NCBI GenBank assembly: GCA_947505105.1
Contig: CANNKG010000002.1
Location: 1 to 64,000 of the forward strand
Reading direction: 5' to 3'
DNA length: 64,000 nucleotides
Origin: Methylococcaceae bacterium
GTDB lineage: Bacteria > Pseudomonadota > Gammaproteobacteria > Methylococcales > Methylomonadaceae
The translations under genes were made by a program, and so were the position numbers. Below are positions 39,349 to 48,915 of the stretch, in pieces. The notes beneath the pieces are model-generated. The model saw nothing but the letters and a program-made list of their open reading frames with translations. It did no database searches and was not told the origin of the DNA. Each line of letters starts with the position of its first letter. Within the stretch, counting starts at the first letter, position 1.

Positions 39349-39377
39349 TCTAGAATCTTTATTGAAAAAATTCTAGA
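39349..39377. promoter_or_regulatory. Inverted repeat upstream of the CHAT gene
   Basis: TCTAGAAT at 39349-39356 and ATTCTAGA at 39370-39377 form a perfect 8-bp inverted repeat with a 13-bp AT-rich centre. It could be an operator, or a terminator-like hairpin, 175 bp before the CHAT start codon. No known regulator is assigned. Confidence 0.4.
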
Positions 39378-39385
39378 AATACCTT

Positions 39386-39431
39386 TTAGGAGCGACTTCA
39401 GTCACCCTAGGGCAAATAAATTCACTCCTAC
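39386..39431. repeat. REP-like palindromic element
   Basis: TTAGGAGCGACTTCAGTCACC is followed by AATTCACTCCTACA. The ends TAGGAG and CTCCTA pair, and GACT-TC-AGTC forms an inner hairpin. The TGTAGGAGCGACTTCAGTCGC pattern is a common dispersed REP-type sequence in gammaproteobacteria. Only one copy of this subtype was noticed in the window. Confidence 0.55.
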
Positions 39432-39551
39432 AATTTTGTAATTTCAGTGTTTTCTGTATCCCTTAGATGATTCCAAGCTGGTAGTTCGTTTAGGAAAGTC
39501 CCAACTAAGCGTCCTGATTTAATCTCTCAAATGCTGGAATGAGTAGTTCAT

Positions 39552-41894
39552 ATGAAAATTTTTAGCTTGCGTATCCTCCTGTTAATCCTGGTATTTGGGC
39601 TGTCGGCAGAAATCCATGCCAGTCCCGATACCGAAGCAAATGCTATTTCTGCTTTGCTAAAATCAGGAAGTCAGTACCAACGTCAAGGTTTATATCTCAA
39701 GGCCGAGGAGATTTTTCAACAGGCGTCTCTGTTGGCAGGCCAAACGGATAATCGTCTTGATCAAGCGTTAGCCCAAACGGCTCTTGGCTATATAACATAC
39801 CTGTTGAATCGTCCTGAACAGGCTAAGCCGATTCTGGAATCGGCATTACTGCTCGCTGACCAGCTCCGACAGCCGAAACTGACTGCAATGGTTCATTATT
39901 ATCTAGGGCTGTGTTTACAACAGTTGAATCTAAGTCGGGATGCTCAACATCATCTTGAACTAGCTTTGCAGCAGGCTGTGAAAGCGGCTAATGCACATTT
40001 GATTTCCAGAATTCATTTGAGTTTAGCCTTGTTAGCATCCGATAAACAAGACATCAAGGTTCATCATGCCGAGGTGTTAAGCCAATTGCCATTGTTAACG
40101 AATGATCTGGCAGGCGAACTTCATTTGATTTTTTCAGAACAGCTTCTGACGCATCCGATGTTTCCCAAGTTGACAACTGAAAGCGCCCAAGATGCTGAGC
40201 GCTTACGTCTAATTTATACCCAACTGGATCAGGCAAACCAAAAGATTGCTCCCAAACAACACCAGCAAAAAGCAAAATATTTTCGGTTACTGGCGCAAGT
40301 TTATGAAACCCAGAAACGTTTTACCGAAGCATTGGTATTAAATCGACAAGCCATTGAAGAGTTGCAAAAGCAACCGGCGGACGATTTATTAATGTACGCG
40401 GAATGGCAGGCTGCGCAACTATACCAAGCAACTAACAATGAGGGACAGGCCATTGCGGCTTATCGCCGCGCTATTGTCCATTTGCAGAGAATCCGGCAGG
40501 ACATTCCGGTTCACTACCATGATGGTAAATCATCGTTTTTACAGTTATTCGGACCGCTTTACCGGGGTTTGGCAAGTTTGCTATTAAAACAATCTGCGCA
40601 TGAAGATGGACTAGATGCCCGGCAAATTCTGCTCCAGGAAGCCAGTACCATGATGGATAAGCTCAAACAAACCGAGCTTGAGGATTTTTTTAATGATCGA
40701 TGTTTGTTAACGGCGGAAAAGTCTACCCGACAGAATAGGCCGAGTGAACACACGGCGATATTTTATCCAATCTTGTTGCCTGACCGCATTGAGTTATTGC
40801 TTAACATCGACCAAACGGTTTCACAAGCAACGGTTTATATAGATGTCGCTGAGCTGGAAGTCTTGATAAGGCGCTATGCCAGGCATTTACGACGAGGTCA
40901 ACAGGATAATAGCAATCTACACCTTTACGATCTGTTAATACGTCCGCTTGAAAAAACCTTGCAGGCTCATTCGATAGATACCCTGGTTTTTATTCCGGAT
41001 GGCGTGATGCGACTATTACCGCTTGCCGCACTGAATGATGGTCAACACTATTTGATTGAGCAGTACGCCCTTGCCACTTTGCCGGGTTTAGCGATTTTAT
41101 CTGCCGATACTCGCCATGCAACAATTCCACAAACTTTGTTGGTGGGTTTGAGTCAGCCTTCGACAGAAAGTATCGCGGAATTACCAAAATATATTCTTCA
41201 GAATTTGGCTCATCCTGCAAACGATAATCCGGTCGGGGAGCGTGGCTTAGATGAATTAACCAATGTACGCTCGGTGGCCAGCAAGCTGCGTTCACTCATC
41301 ACGGACAGTTCAGGCAGGAGTCTACAACCTGAGATACTAGCCGAAGCCTTAGCCTTGCCCGGTGTTGAAACTGAAATCAGCGCCCTAGCTAGGCAGATGC
41401 CGGGTAATACGCTCTTAAACCAGACCTATACGCTAGGCAATTTTCAGCAACATGTGCAAGATGCGCCCTACAGTAACATTCATATCGCGTCGCATGGCTT
41501 TTTCGGCGGTGATTCCGAGCAAAGTTTCATCATGACTTATGATAAATTTCTGACGATTAATCATTTAGAGAATTTACTTAGCGAGCGCAACCGGGGGCAA
41601 GCTGTTGATTTACTTGTTCTCAGTGCCTGTCAGACCGCCGAGGGCGATGACCGGGCGCCCTTAGGTTTGAGTGGTGTTGCCTTAAAAGCTCATGCGCACA
41701 GTGCCTTGGGTACTTTGTGGCCAATTAGTGATAGTGCGGCGGTCGAGGTTATGACCGAATTCTATAGCGGACTCAATAAATCGTTAACAAAGGCGAAAGC
41801 ATTACAACAGGCGCAAATCAAACTGATTCATTCCGAAACCATGCAAAATCCATTTTATTGGGCTCCATTTTCACTGGTGGGTCAGTGGATGTAG
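39552..41894 (+). CDS. Exported TPR-CHAT caspase-like protein
   Basis: This 780-residue protein has a signal peptide (MKIFSLRILLLILVFGLSAE, cut after HA-S), about 320 residues of TPR-like helical repeats (for example AISALLKSGSQYQRQGLYLK, ALAQTALGYITYLL), a linker, and a C-terminal CHAT peptidase domain (about 480-780). The catalytic dyad is present: His648 in HIASHGFFGG and Cys693 in LSACQTAEG. The segment GLSGVALKAHAHSALGTLWP is typical of CHAT. The signal peptide implies action in the periplasm. It is 27 nt upstream of a TpsA exoprotein and probably acts on, or with, the secretion pair. Substrate unknown. Confidence 0.92.
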   Translation: MKIFSLRILLLILVFGLSAEIHASPDTEANAISALLKSGSQYQRQGLYLKAEEIFQQASLLAGQTDNRLDQALAQTALGYITYLLNRPEQAKPILESALLLADQLRQPKLTAMVHYYLGLCLQQLNLSRDAQHHLELALQQAVKAANAHLISRIHLSLALLASDKQDIKVHHAEVLSQLPLLTNDLAGELHLIFSEQLLTHPMFPKLTTESAQDAERLRLIYTQLDQANQKIAPKQHQQKAKYFRLLAQVYETQKRFTEALVLNRQAIEELQKQPADDLLMYAEWQAAQLYQATNNEGQAIAAYRRAIVHLQRIRQDIPVHYHDGKSSFLQLFGPLYRGLASLLLKQSAHEDGLDARQILLQEASTMMDKLKQTELEDFFNDRCLLTAEKSTRQNRPSEHTAIFYPILLPDRIELLLNIDQTVSQATVYIDVAELEVLIRRYARHLRRGQQDNSNLHLYDLLIRPLEKTLQAHSIDTLVFIPDGVMRLLPLAALNDGQHYLIEQYALATLPGLAILSADTRHATIPQTLLVGLSQPSTESIAELPKYILQNLAHPANDNPVGERGLDELTNVRSVASKLRSLITDSSGRSLQPEILAEALALPGVETEISALARQMPGNTLLNQTYTLGNFQQHVQDAPYSNIHIASHGFFGGDSEQSFIMTYDKFLTINHLENLLSERNRGQAVDLLVLSACQTAEGDDRAPLGLSGVALKAHAHSALGTLWPISDSAAVEVMTEFYSGLNKSLTKAKALQQAQIKLIHSETMQNPFYWAPFSLVGQWM

Positions 41895-41921
41895 GCAACA
41901 GCGTTTATTCAGGTGGCAACT

Positions 41922-44900
41922 ATGAACCGCAGAATTTTTCTGATTATTTTAGGTCAATCAATACTTTCCATACCCTGTTGGGCGGAAGTCAATACCGATG
42001 GCAGTGTGGGTCCCGCCACTCAATTAAACGGACCGAATTTTCAAATTGGTGAAGCGCTGGGAACGCGGGTGGGTGACAATCTGTTTCATAGCTTCAGTCA
42101 ATTCAATATTAATGCGCAAGAGTCGGCAACGTTTACCGGCGATAGCGCGATCCAGAATGTGATCAGCAGGGTGACCGGCGGCAATGTGTCGGTGATCGAC
42201 GGATTATTTCGTTCCGAGATTGGCCAGGCGGGAGTGTATTTTATCAATCCCGCCGGGATTGTCTTTGGCGATCATGCTCAGGTGGATGTACCGGCCGCTT
42301 TTTATACCAGTACTGCCGGCGCCTTAAATTTTACGGATGGCGCGCAATTTAACGCCCTCAATCCAGCTGGCAGCCATTTAAGCATCGCTGCGCCGAGTAG
42401 CTTCGGATTTAATGCGGATCATACGGGCAGTATCGTGATTGAAGCAGATGGTCTGCAGTTTAAACCGCAATCAAAAGTGGAATTTTCTGCCCAGCAGATT
42501 GAGATCAATCAGGCGCAAGTCGGCGGGGAAAATGTTGATTTGACCTTAAATACGAACACGACGCCGCGAACGCCAGCGGGACCCATCAATATCAACGGCT
42601 CGCTGGTCGCGGCAGCTGGTAACGGTACCGGACATGTGCAAATAAACGGTGGCGACGTAACCCTTTCAAATTCCAACGTGCTGGCAGAAAACCTGGGGGA
42701 TAAAAACAGCCAAAGGCCGGAAACCATTGCGATTACTGCCGATAACCTTACGCTGGAAAAAAGTTTTGTCGATGCGAGCACGCTTGGTGATGGTAAAGGA
42801 GGCAATATTGCCGTTAATACTTCGAAAAACCTCGCTATCACGGGACAGGATATTAATTTGTTGTACGGAATTTTTTCCTACAGCAAGGAGGGCAAGGGAG
42901 ATGCGGGAAATATTGCTATTAATGCCGGAGATTCTGTAGAACTTTCAGATGGCGGCAAGATCAGTGTCGATACATATACCTCGGGTCGAGGTGGCAATAT
43001 TGATCTAAATGCCAAGAATTTGTTGGTGGACGGTCAAAACAACAGCAATTTTGCAGGCCTGTTTGCCAATAGTTTCGGCACTGGCAAAGGTGGAAATTTA
43101 ACTCTAAATGTTGCTGGTCAGGTGAACTTGGCCAATAACGCTGGCTTGAATGCTATCGCTTACGCAGCTGGTGATGGCGGCAATGTGGTCGTTAATACGC
43201 ATGATTTGGTATTGGATGGACAAAGTCAGAGTATGCCCTTTGCCATTGGTACGGGCAGTTTAAGCGGGACCGGCAATGGCGGAGATATTCAAGTAACGGC
43301 GGATAACAGTGTCAATATATTAAATGGTGCTTGGATTAACAGCAGCACCCGGACGTCCGGTAATAGTGGAAATATTGCGGTGACTGCTAAAGATCTGCTG
43401 ATTGATGGCCAAAATAATCCGAACTTTACAGGAATTTTCACAAATGCTTATCGAGGTAGCGGTAATGCCGGGAATATCACGCTTGCAATTGCCAATGCGT
43501 TGAATATTTATAATGGCGGACAAATTGCGTCTAATACTCTGGAGAAAGGTGATGCGGGGAATATTACTTTAGATACCGCCGATATCACGATCATTGGTCC
43601 AAATAGTCCATTACAGACCGGCGTTTTCAGTCAGGCGCTCTCAGGTACTGGTCATGCTGGTCAAATAGAACTAACTGCTACTAAAGATTTAAACGTATTA
43701 CATGGTGGTCAAATTAATTCTACAACCAATACTGTCGGCAATGGTGGGAATATAGTGATCAAAACTAAAGGTAATATCTTGATTGATGATCAGCAAAGTG
43801 GCATTGATACAGGGATAGCTAGTCGGACCACAGAGTCATCCACCGGTGATGCGGGTGATATTTCGATAGCTACTCAGGGTGATATTCGCGTCATAAGCCA
43901 TAGCTCAATTGTCTCAGGAACTACCGGAGCTGGTGCAGGTGGCAACATTATGATTGAATCGGCGAAAAAAATTCAATTAGATGCCCACAATATTGACAAT
44001 TTTAACAGCGGTATTTTTAGCGATACTTCATCAACTGCAACAGGGAATGCAGGTGATATTCAACTGAAAGCGAGTAATGGACTGGAAATATTAAATGGTT
44101 CATCGGTTTCCTCCAGCACTTTTGGTAAAGGATCGGCGGGTAATATTGATATTGCGGGTGATAATTTAATTATTGATAATAATGGCAAAAACTTATTTTT
44201 TGGTATCTTAAATATAGCATTTGAATCGTCTTTAGGTAACGCTGGACCAATTAATATTCATACAACCGGAGATGTCAAAGTTGGCAATGGAGGCGTAATA
44301 AATTCAAGTTCTTACGGTTTTGGAACGGCAGGTAACGTGACGCTTACGAGTGATGGAGATATTTTACTTTACAGCGATATCCCGACTCCTACTGGGATAA
44401 TGAGTACATCTGGTCTATTTTCACCCGAATTATCAGGTAATGCTGGAAATATTACTGTAACGTCGCATGGAGATTTGAATGTTCTTGGAAATGCATCTAT
44501 TAATTCAAGTACTTATGGAGGTGGTAATGCTGGAATCATTAATATTACTACCGGAAGAGATTTATTGCTGAAAGGTAAAACAGAAGCCAAGTTAGAGGCC
44601 AATATATCTAGCTTAGCAGGCCCTGAATCGACAGGTAATGCAGGCATCATTCAAGCAAATGTGGGCCGTGATCTATATATTATTGACTATGCTGGAATTG
44701 ATGCAAGTACGTTTAATACTGGGTCAGGAGGTGAAGTAAATGTAACAACGAGTAGAGATTTATTAATAGATGGGCTGGGAAAATATACATCCGAAACTTA
44801 TGTAACCGGAATTTCGACGGCTACTCTTCTTTCAACTGGTAGTGCAGGTGATGTAACTATAAAAGGACGGGGAAATATAACTATTTTGAATAATGGCAGT

Positions 44901-45968
44901 ATCGATTCAAATACCTTCTCAGCAGGCAATGCAGGTAATATTTTTGTTGAATCTCAGCAAAACATTTTAATTGACGGAATGAGTAAGTTGACTGGAATTT
45001 ATAGCAACGCAATTGGTGATACGGAACTCACTAATTATAAAGTGGGGGCTGTTGGCTCTGTAAAAGTTAAAGCGGCCAATAACCTCAAGCTATCAAATAA
45101 CGGCATAATTAGCACGGCTTATCTAAATAACAATATAAGTGATGTGACGTTTCAACCACACCTTATGCAAATCGAAGCTAAAAATATTGAGTTAATTAAT
45201 GGTGGTAATTTTTTTGCCAAAGCTATTGGCGGTTTTCCTGCAAGCAATATCAGAATTACTAGCAATACCTTAAATTTGTTGTCTACAGTCAATAATCTCG
45301 ATAAGACTGATAGTATTAACAGTAAAATTGGTACACAAGCTCAATACGGAAGTGGGGGCTCTATTGAAATTAATGCTAAAGATTGGGTACAGGTTAAAAA
45401 TAGTCTAATCAGCTCTTCTGTAAATTCAGATGCTAGTGCGAATGGCGGCAATATTGATATAAGTTCAGATGTCGTTGTTCTTGACACTGGTTTTGTTCGC
45501 GCTAACGGTGGTGGTAACAATGGTCGTGGTGGCAATATCAACTTAAATAATGCGAGTTTGGTTGTCAGTCGGGATAAGGTGGATATTGGACAAGAACAGG
45601 AATTACCACTTGTTTCAGGAAATAACGAAATACGCGCGACTGGATCGAATAAGGGTATTATTTCTTACAAACCCCCTGAGCTCAACATTGTCTCCAGCTT
45701 AGCCGGTCTGACTACTCCCGTTTTAGATTCAACAGCCATCAGCCATGACCCTTGTGCCTTCAGTCAAAAGAATTCCTTAAAATATCTGGGGCAGGGCGGC
45801 ATAAAAGAACTTAACCAGGGTCAGGATGATGTCACCATTGATTTGCTACTAGATCAATCGGCCATCACTCCGGATTTTCATGCTTCTGTGCCATTACCTC
45901 AGGTTGTTCGGCAGACCGGTTGCCATCAGCGCGATTCGGGTAAAAGCGTAGCAATTGTCGATTTATAA
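41922..45968 (+). CDS. Two-partner secretion exoprotein (TpsA, filamentous-haemagglutinin type)
   Basis: This 1348-residue secreted beta-helix protein begins with a signal peptide (MNRRIFLIILGQSILSIPCW) and a TPS/haemagglutination domain (about 25-165; LFHSFSQFNI, VYFINPAGIVFG, with NPAGI in place of the usual NPNGI). The body (about 190-1230) consists of imperfect repeats of roughly 60-75 residues alternating a GNAGNI-type strand, a LLIDGQ-type strand and a NGGxIxS-type strand. The C-terminus has two cysteines (DPCAFSQ and QTGCHQ) and a conserved-looking cap. The start at 41922 has an AGGTGG ribosome-binding site; a GTG at 41913 is in frame. The middle is more AT-rich than the ends. Its cell-surface function is unknown. 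Confidence 0.93.
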   Translation: MNRRIFLIILGQSILSIPCWAEVNTDGSVGPATQLNGPNFQIGEALGTRVGDNLFHSFSQFNINAQESATFTGDSAIQNVISRVTGGNVSVIDGLFRSEIGQAGVYFINPAGIVFGDHAQVDVPAAFYTSTAGALNFTDGAQFNALNPAGSHLSIAAPSSFGFNADHTGSIVIEADGLQFKPQSKVEFSAQQIEINQAQVGGENVDLTLNTNTTPRTPAGPININGSLVAAAGNGTGHVQINGGDVTLSNSNVLAENLGDKNSQRPETIAITADNLTLEKSFVDASTLGDGKGGNIAVNTSKNLAITGQDINLLYGIFSYSKEGKGDAGNIAINAGDSVELSDGGKISVDTYTSGRGGNIDLNAKNLLVDGQNNSNFAGLFANSFGTGKGGNLTLNVAGQVNLANNAGLNAIAYAAGDGGNVVVNTHDLVLDGQSQSMPFAIGTGSLSGTGNGGDIQVTADNSVNILNGAWINSSTRTSGNSGNIAVTAKDLLIDGQNNPNFTGIFTNAYRGSGNAGNITLAIANALNIYNGGQIASNTLEKGDAGNITLDTADITIIGPNSPLQTGVFSQALSGTGHAGQIELTATKDLNVLHGGQINSTTNTVGNGGNIVIKTKGNILIDDQQSGIDTGIASRTTESSTGDAGDISIATQGDIRVISHSSIVSGTTGAGAGGNIMIESAKKIQLDAHNIDNFNSGIFSDTSSTATGNAGDIQLKASNGLEILNGSSVSSSTFGKGSAGNIDIAGDNLIIDNNGKNLFFGILNIAFESSLGNAGPINIHTTGDVKVGNGGVINSSSYGFGTAGNVTLTSDGDILLYSDIPTPTGIMSTSGLFSPELSGNAGNITVTSHGDLNVLGNASINSSTYGGGNAGIINITTGRDLLLKGKTEAKLEANISSLAGPESTGNAGIIQANVGRDLYIIDYAGIDASTFNTGSGGEVNVTTSRDLLIDGLGKYTSETYVTGISTATLLSTGSAGDVTIKGRGNITILNNGSIDSNTFSAGNAGNIFVESQQNILIDGMSKLTGIYSNAIGDTELTNYKVGAVGSVKVKAANNLKLSNNGIISTAYLNNNISDVTFQPHLMQIEAKNIELINGGNFFAKAIGGFPASNIRITSNTLNLLSTVNNLDKTDSINSKIGTQAQYGSGGSIEINAKDWVQVKNSLISSSVNSDASANGGNIDISSDVVVLDTGFVRANGGGNNGRGGNINLNNASLVVSRDKVDIGQEQELPLVSGNNEIRATGSNKGIISYKPPELNIVSSLAGLTTPVLDSTAISHDPCAFSQKNSLKYLGQGGIKELNQGQDDVTIDLLLDQSAITPDFHASVPLPQVVRQTGCHQRDSGKSVAIVDL

Positions 45969-45984
45969 ATTGCAGGGGAACCCT

Positions 45985-47658
45985 ATGCGTAAGTGTTTTG
46001 CAAGCTCTGCAGGAACGCTACTGATACTGCTGGCGATCGGACAAGCCCAGGCCAGAAACACGCCTTCCAGCCGTCCGAGCGAACAGCCCACACCCTTGCC
46101 GGAGTTTAGTTCACCCGCAACAGCTGCGCCATTCGTATTGCCGCCGGTGACCGAGCCTCCCAATACCATAACAACCGGTCATTCGCTTTTCCTACGGCGG
46201 GTCATTTTTAAAGGTAATGCGGTTATTAGTGAAGCGGAGTTACAGAAATTGGCCGCTCCGTTTTTGAGGCGAACCTTGGATGCGGGTGAGCTGGAAGAAT
46301 TGCGTTTTCAAATCACCCAATATTATCAAAAGCGAGGGTTTATCAACTCCGGTGCCATTATCCCGCAACAGAAAATAACCGATCAAACCCTCGAAATACA
46401 GCTTATTGAAGGACGGATTACCGAGGTGACAGTGTCCGGCAACGAACGGTTGAATCCGGATTATCTGCGCTATCGTATGTCTGACCCTGAGGCGCCGCTG
46501 AATACCCAGCAATTGCAGGAACGCTATTTATTGTTATTGGAAGATCCGCTAATTCAATCAATTAATGCCAGTCTAAAGCCCCTGGCTAATCTTGGGGAAA
46601 GCGCTCTGGATTTGCAGGTCACTCGTGCTCTTCCTTATCAACTGGCCGTACATTTCAATAACTATAACCCGCCCAGTATCGGTGCCGAACAAATGCAGGT
46701 GGAAACCTGGGTACGCAATTTAACGGGGTGGGGCGATAAGTTGGATTTTCGTTTTGATCTTAGTGAAGGTTCCACAAATTATTCCGGTGGGCTAAATGTG
46801 CCCTTAAATCGTTACGGTACCCTGTTTGATTTTCATTTTGAAACGGGCCAATCTTCCATCATTGAGGAGCCGTTAAACAAAGTCAACATTACCAGTCATG
46901 TGCTTAATTTTAATAGCACACTAAGCCATCCGGTCTATCGCGATCTAAATCATTCCTTGATCCTGGGGGCAAGTTTTGCGAATCGACGCAATCAAACCGA
47001 GGTGTTAAATCTGGATTATTCCTTTGTGCAAAATCTGGCAACGGGCGAGACTAAGGTCTCTGTTTTACGGCTCTTTCAAGAATATTTGGGGCGATTTGAT
47101 GCGCATGTTTTGGCTTTCCGCTCGACTTTCAGCACCGGGCTGAATGTTTTTAACCCTACGATTCAAGCTTCGCAGGATTTGGCGGACAGTAAATATTTTG
47201 CCTGGTTGGGACAACTGCAATATGCCTATAAATTATTGGAAAATGGCACCCAGCTCCGTTTGCGGGGTAATTTGCAATTAAGCGATCAGCCCTTGTTAGC
47301 GCAGGAAAAAATTGCCGTAGGGGGGGTATTCAGTGTACGAGGTTATCGAGAAAACGAACTGGTGAGAGACCAGGGTTATAACGGCAGTATTGAATTCAAC
47401 ATCCCTGTTTACAAAGGAGAGAGTGGTTTCATTCATCAATTAGCCTTAGTGCCATTTATGGATTACGGTTCCGCCTGGAATCATCATCAAGCCGCTGACT
47501 ACCTGCATTCTATAGGTATTGGATTTAATTGGCAGCTGACCAGGCATATGAAAGCCGATTTTTATTATGCACACGCGCTGAACACCCCAAGACCAAAGCC
47601 GCAGCATAATTTACAGGACGACGGAATTTATTTTAATGTCTCGTTATTCGCTTTCTAA
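45985..47658 (+). CDS. TpsB outer-membrane transporter (ShlB/FhaC/HecB family)
   Basis: This 557-residue Omp85-superfamily pore exports the upstream TpsA. After a signal peptide (ending near AQA) come a Pro-rich linker, two POTRA domains (about 50-205; SLFLRRVIFKGNAVIS and the POTRA_2 helix-strand pattern with YYQKRGFINSGAIIPQQ), and a 16-strand barrel. The lid-loop signature VRGY in GGVFSVRGYREN and the final strand IYFNVSLFAF are present. The start at 45985 follows an AGGGGAA ribosome-binding site, and the region overlaps nothing functional. Confidence 0.94.
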   Translation: MRKCFASSAGTLLILLAIGQAQARNTPSSRPSEQPTPLPEFSSPATAAPFVLPPVTEPPNTITTGHSLFLRRVIFKGNAVISEAELQKLAAPFLRRTLDAGELEELRFQITQYYQKRGFINSGAIIPQQKITDQTLEIQLIEGRITEVTVSGNERLNPDYLRYRMSDPEAPLNTQQLQERYLLLLEDPLIQSINASLKPLANLGESALDLQVTRALPYQLAVHFNNYNPPSIGAEQMQVETWVRNLTGWGDKLDFRFDLSEGSTNYSGGLNVPLNRYGTLFDFHFETGQSSIIEEPLNKVNITSHVLNFNSTLSHPVYRDLNHSLILGASFANRRNQTEVLNLDYSFVQNLATGETKVSVLRLFQEYLGRFDAHVLAFRSTFSTGLNVFNPTIQASQDLADSKYFAWLGQLQYAYKLLENGTQLRLRGNLQLSDQPLLAQEKIAVGGVFSVRGYRENELVRDQGYNGSIEFNIPVYKGESGFIHQLALVPFMDYGSAWNHHQAADYLHSIGIGFNWQLTRHMKADFYYAHALNTPRPKPQHNLQDDGIYFNVSLFAF

Positions 47659-47930
47659 TTATTCAGCGAAATTCACAACTAAAATTGCCGTACGAACTTT
47701 TAATCCTTATAATTTCATAATCCTGCAAAAATAGTATACATACTGCAAAAATGGTCGGTTTCTTATAGCGTTAGGGGAGCAGCTCTCTTTCCAAACTTCC
47801 CTATGCTATTAACATTCCATTCTGGTATAATTATTGCGTTTAGTTTAAGCAGATATGTGAGTGTTTAAGTAGGGAATTAATCACGAACTCTGTAATTTTT
47901 CCAAATAAGCCATTAATCAGGTAGTAGATT

Positions 47931-48278
47931 ATGCACATTATTAATTTACGCAAAAATGTTCAACGAACAGACCACGGTCGCCGATTATCCGATCGACGCA
48001 ATATTTCTCATCCATTTGGATCATTGAAGTGGATAGAACATGTGCAGCAAAATTATGTTGCCTACCCGCGTCAAGAAAGGCGGCAACAAAATAGACGGGT
48101 AGCAGAAAGAAGACAAGAAACCCTTTCTGAACACGACTTGTCATTGCGCAAATTTTCAAGTAATTTGCTTTCTCGCGAAGAGCTGAAATTACTTGAAGAA
48201 CTGTATTTTATGGACTTCGATGAACTCTCAGCTCATGAAACTGACACCCTGAACCAAAGTTTAAAGAGCACTACTTGA
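47931..48278 (+). CDS. Hypothetical arginine-rich protein
   Basis: This 115-residue protein is not in a family I recognise. The N-terminal 65 residues are strongly basic with repeated RR-DRR and ERR-QQNRR clusters (RRLSDRR, PRQERRQQNRRVAERRQE). The C-terminal 45 residues are acidic and leucine-rich (LLSREELKLLEELYFMDFDEL), like a small helical bundle. An AGGTAG ribosome-binding site precedes the ATG. The flanking gaps (about 270 bp each side) hold nothing definite; a TGCAAAAAT direct repeat lies at about 47,723-47,753. Confidence 0.65.
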   Translation: MHIINLRKNVQRTDHGRRLSDRRNISHPFGSLKWIEHVQQNYVAYPRQERRQQNRRVAERRQETLSEHDLSLRKFSSNLLSREELKLLEELYFMDFDELSAHETDTLNQSLKSTT

Positions 48279-48561
48279 TGATGAAGTTTTTTCAGCTTGG
48301 CGGGGATAAATTCTGATAAATAAAGGTACTTTCACTTATAGCTTCAGATATATTCAACGGTGATAGAGGATATCCTCTTTTCCATCGATATTGAAACGTG
48401 TACCCCCCTATCTTACCAATCCAGCTTGATGAATGTACCGTCGAATATAACTTTCAAGCCTCCATAAAGCAGCACTGATTGAGCCCTGGAAGCATTCACT
48501 TTCGTATCGGAACCCTACTACGATAAATTAACCCTAACAACCTTTGAACTCCGTTATTCAG

Positions 48562-48858
48562 ATGGAAAACACCAAAAGCTATCTTAACGTCCCTTATGCA
48601 GAAAAAGATGCAGCAAAAGCATTGGGTGCAAAATGGGATCCAGCAAAAAAGAAATGGTATGTCCCTAAAAATATAGACTTTACACCCTTTTTAAATTGGC
48701 AATCCGCTGAATTGCCTAAAGAAAATGAGTCGAGAACGCATAAATATTCCATCAACACTAGCTCATCGAGTAAAAGCGGCACTTTGGGAACAATGACTTA
48801 TCCAGTCGATAAAAATTTTGTTGCTTATTCTGGTGTTGAGCCGCCATGGGATGAATAA
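48562..48858 (+). CDS. DUF5710-domain protein
   Basis: This 98-residue protein has an N-terminal DUF5710 domain (about 7-45): YLNVPYAEKDAAKALGAKWD followed by KKKWYVP. This small domain is often attached to plasmid primases and helicases and is thought to bind nucleic acid. The remaining ~50 residues are Ser-rich and end with VEPPWDE. Here the domain stands alone. The ATG at 48562 is preferred over an in-frame TTG at 48544. The 283 bp before it hold no gene I can support. Confidence 0.75.
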   Translation: MENTKSYLNVPYAEKDAAKALGAKWDPAKKKWYVPKNIDFTPFLNWQSAELPKENESRTHKYSINTSSSSKSGTLGTMTYPVDKNFVAYSGVEPPWDE

Positions 48859-48915
48859 CCGGGTACCGGTTTTAAAGATTTAAAATTGGTAATGACTGTT
48901 AATACGATGGTTTAA

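Larger units (their letters stand above)
38951..39551. other. Divergent 600-bp regulatory region of the CHAT/TPS island
   Basis: This AT-rich region separates the HD-GYP operon from the CHAT-tpsA-tpsB operon. It holds an inverted repeat at 39349-39377 and a REP-like element at 39386-39431, listed separately. I see no open frame of coding character and no clear promoter pair. Its length leaves room for regulator sites for both operons. Confidence 0.5.

Noticed and set aside
48390-48500. Minus-strand frame encoding VLLYGGLKVIFDGTFIKLDW upstream of the DUF5710 gene
   Set aside because: It looks protein-like, but it is under 40 codons, lacks a start and stop context, and matches no family I can name.
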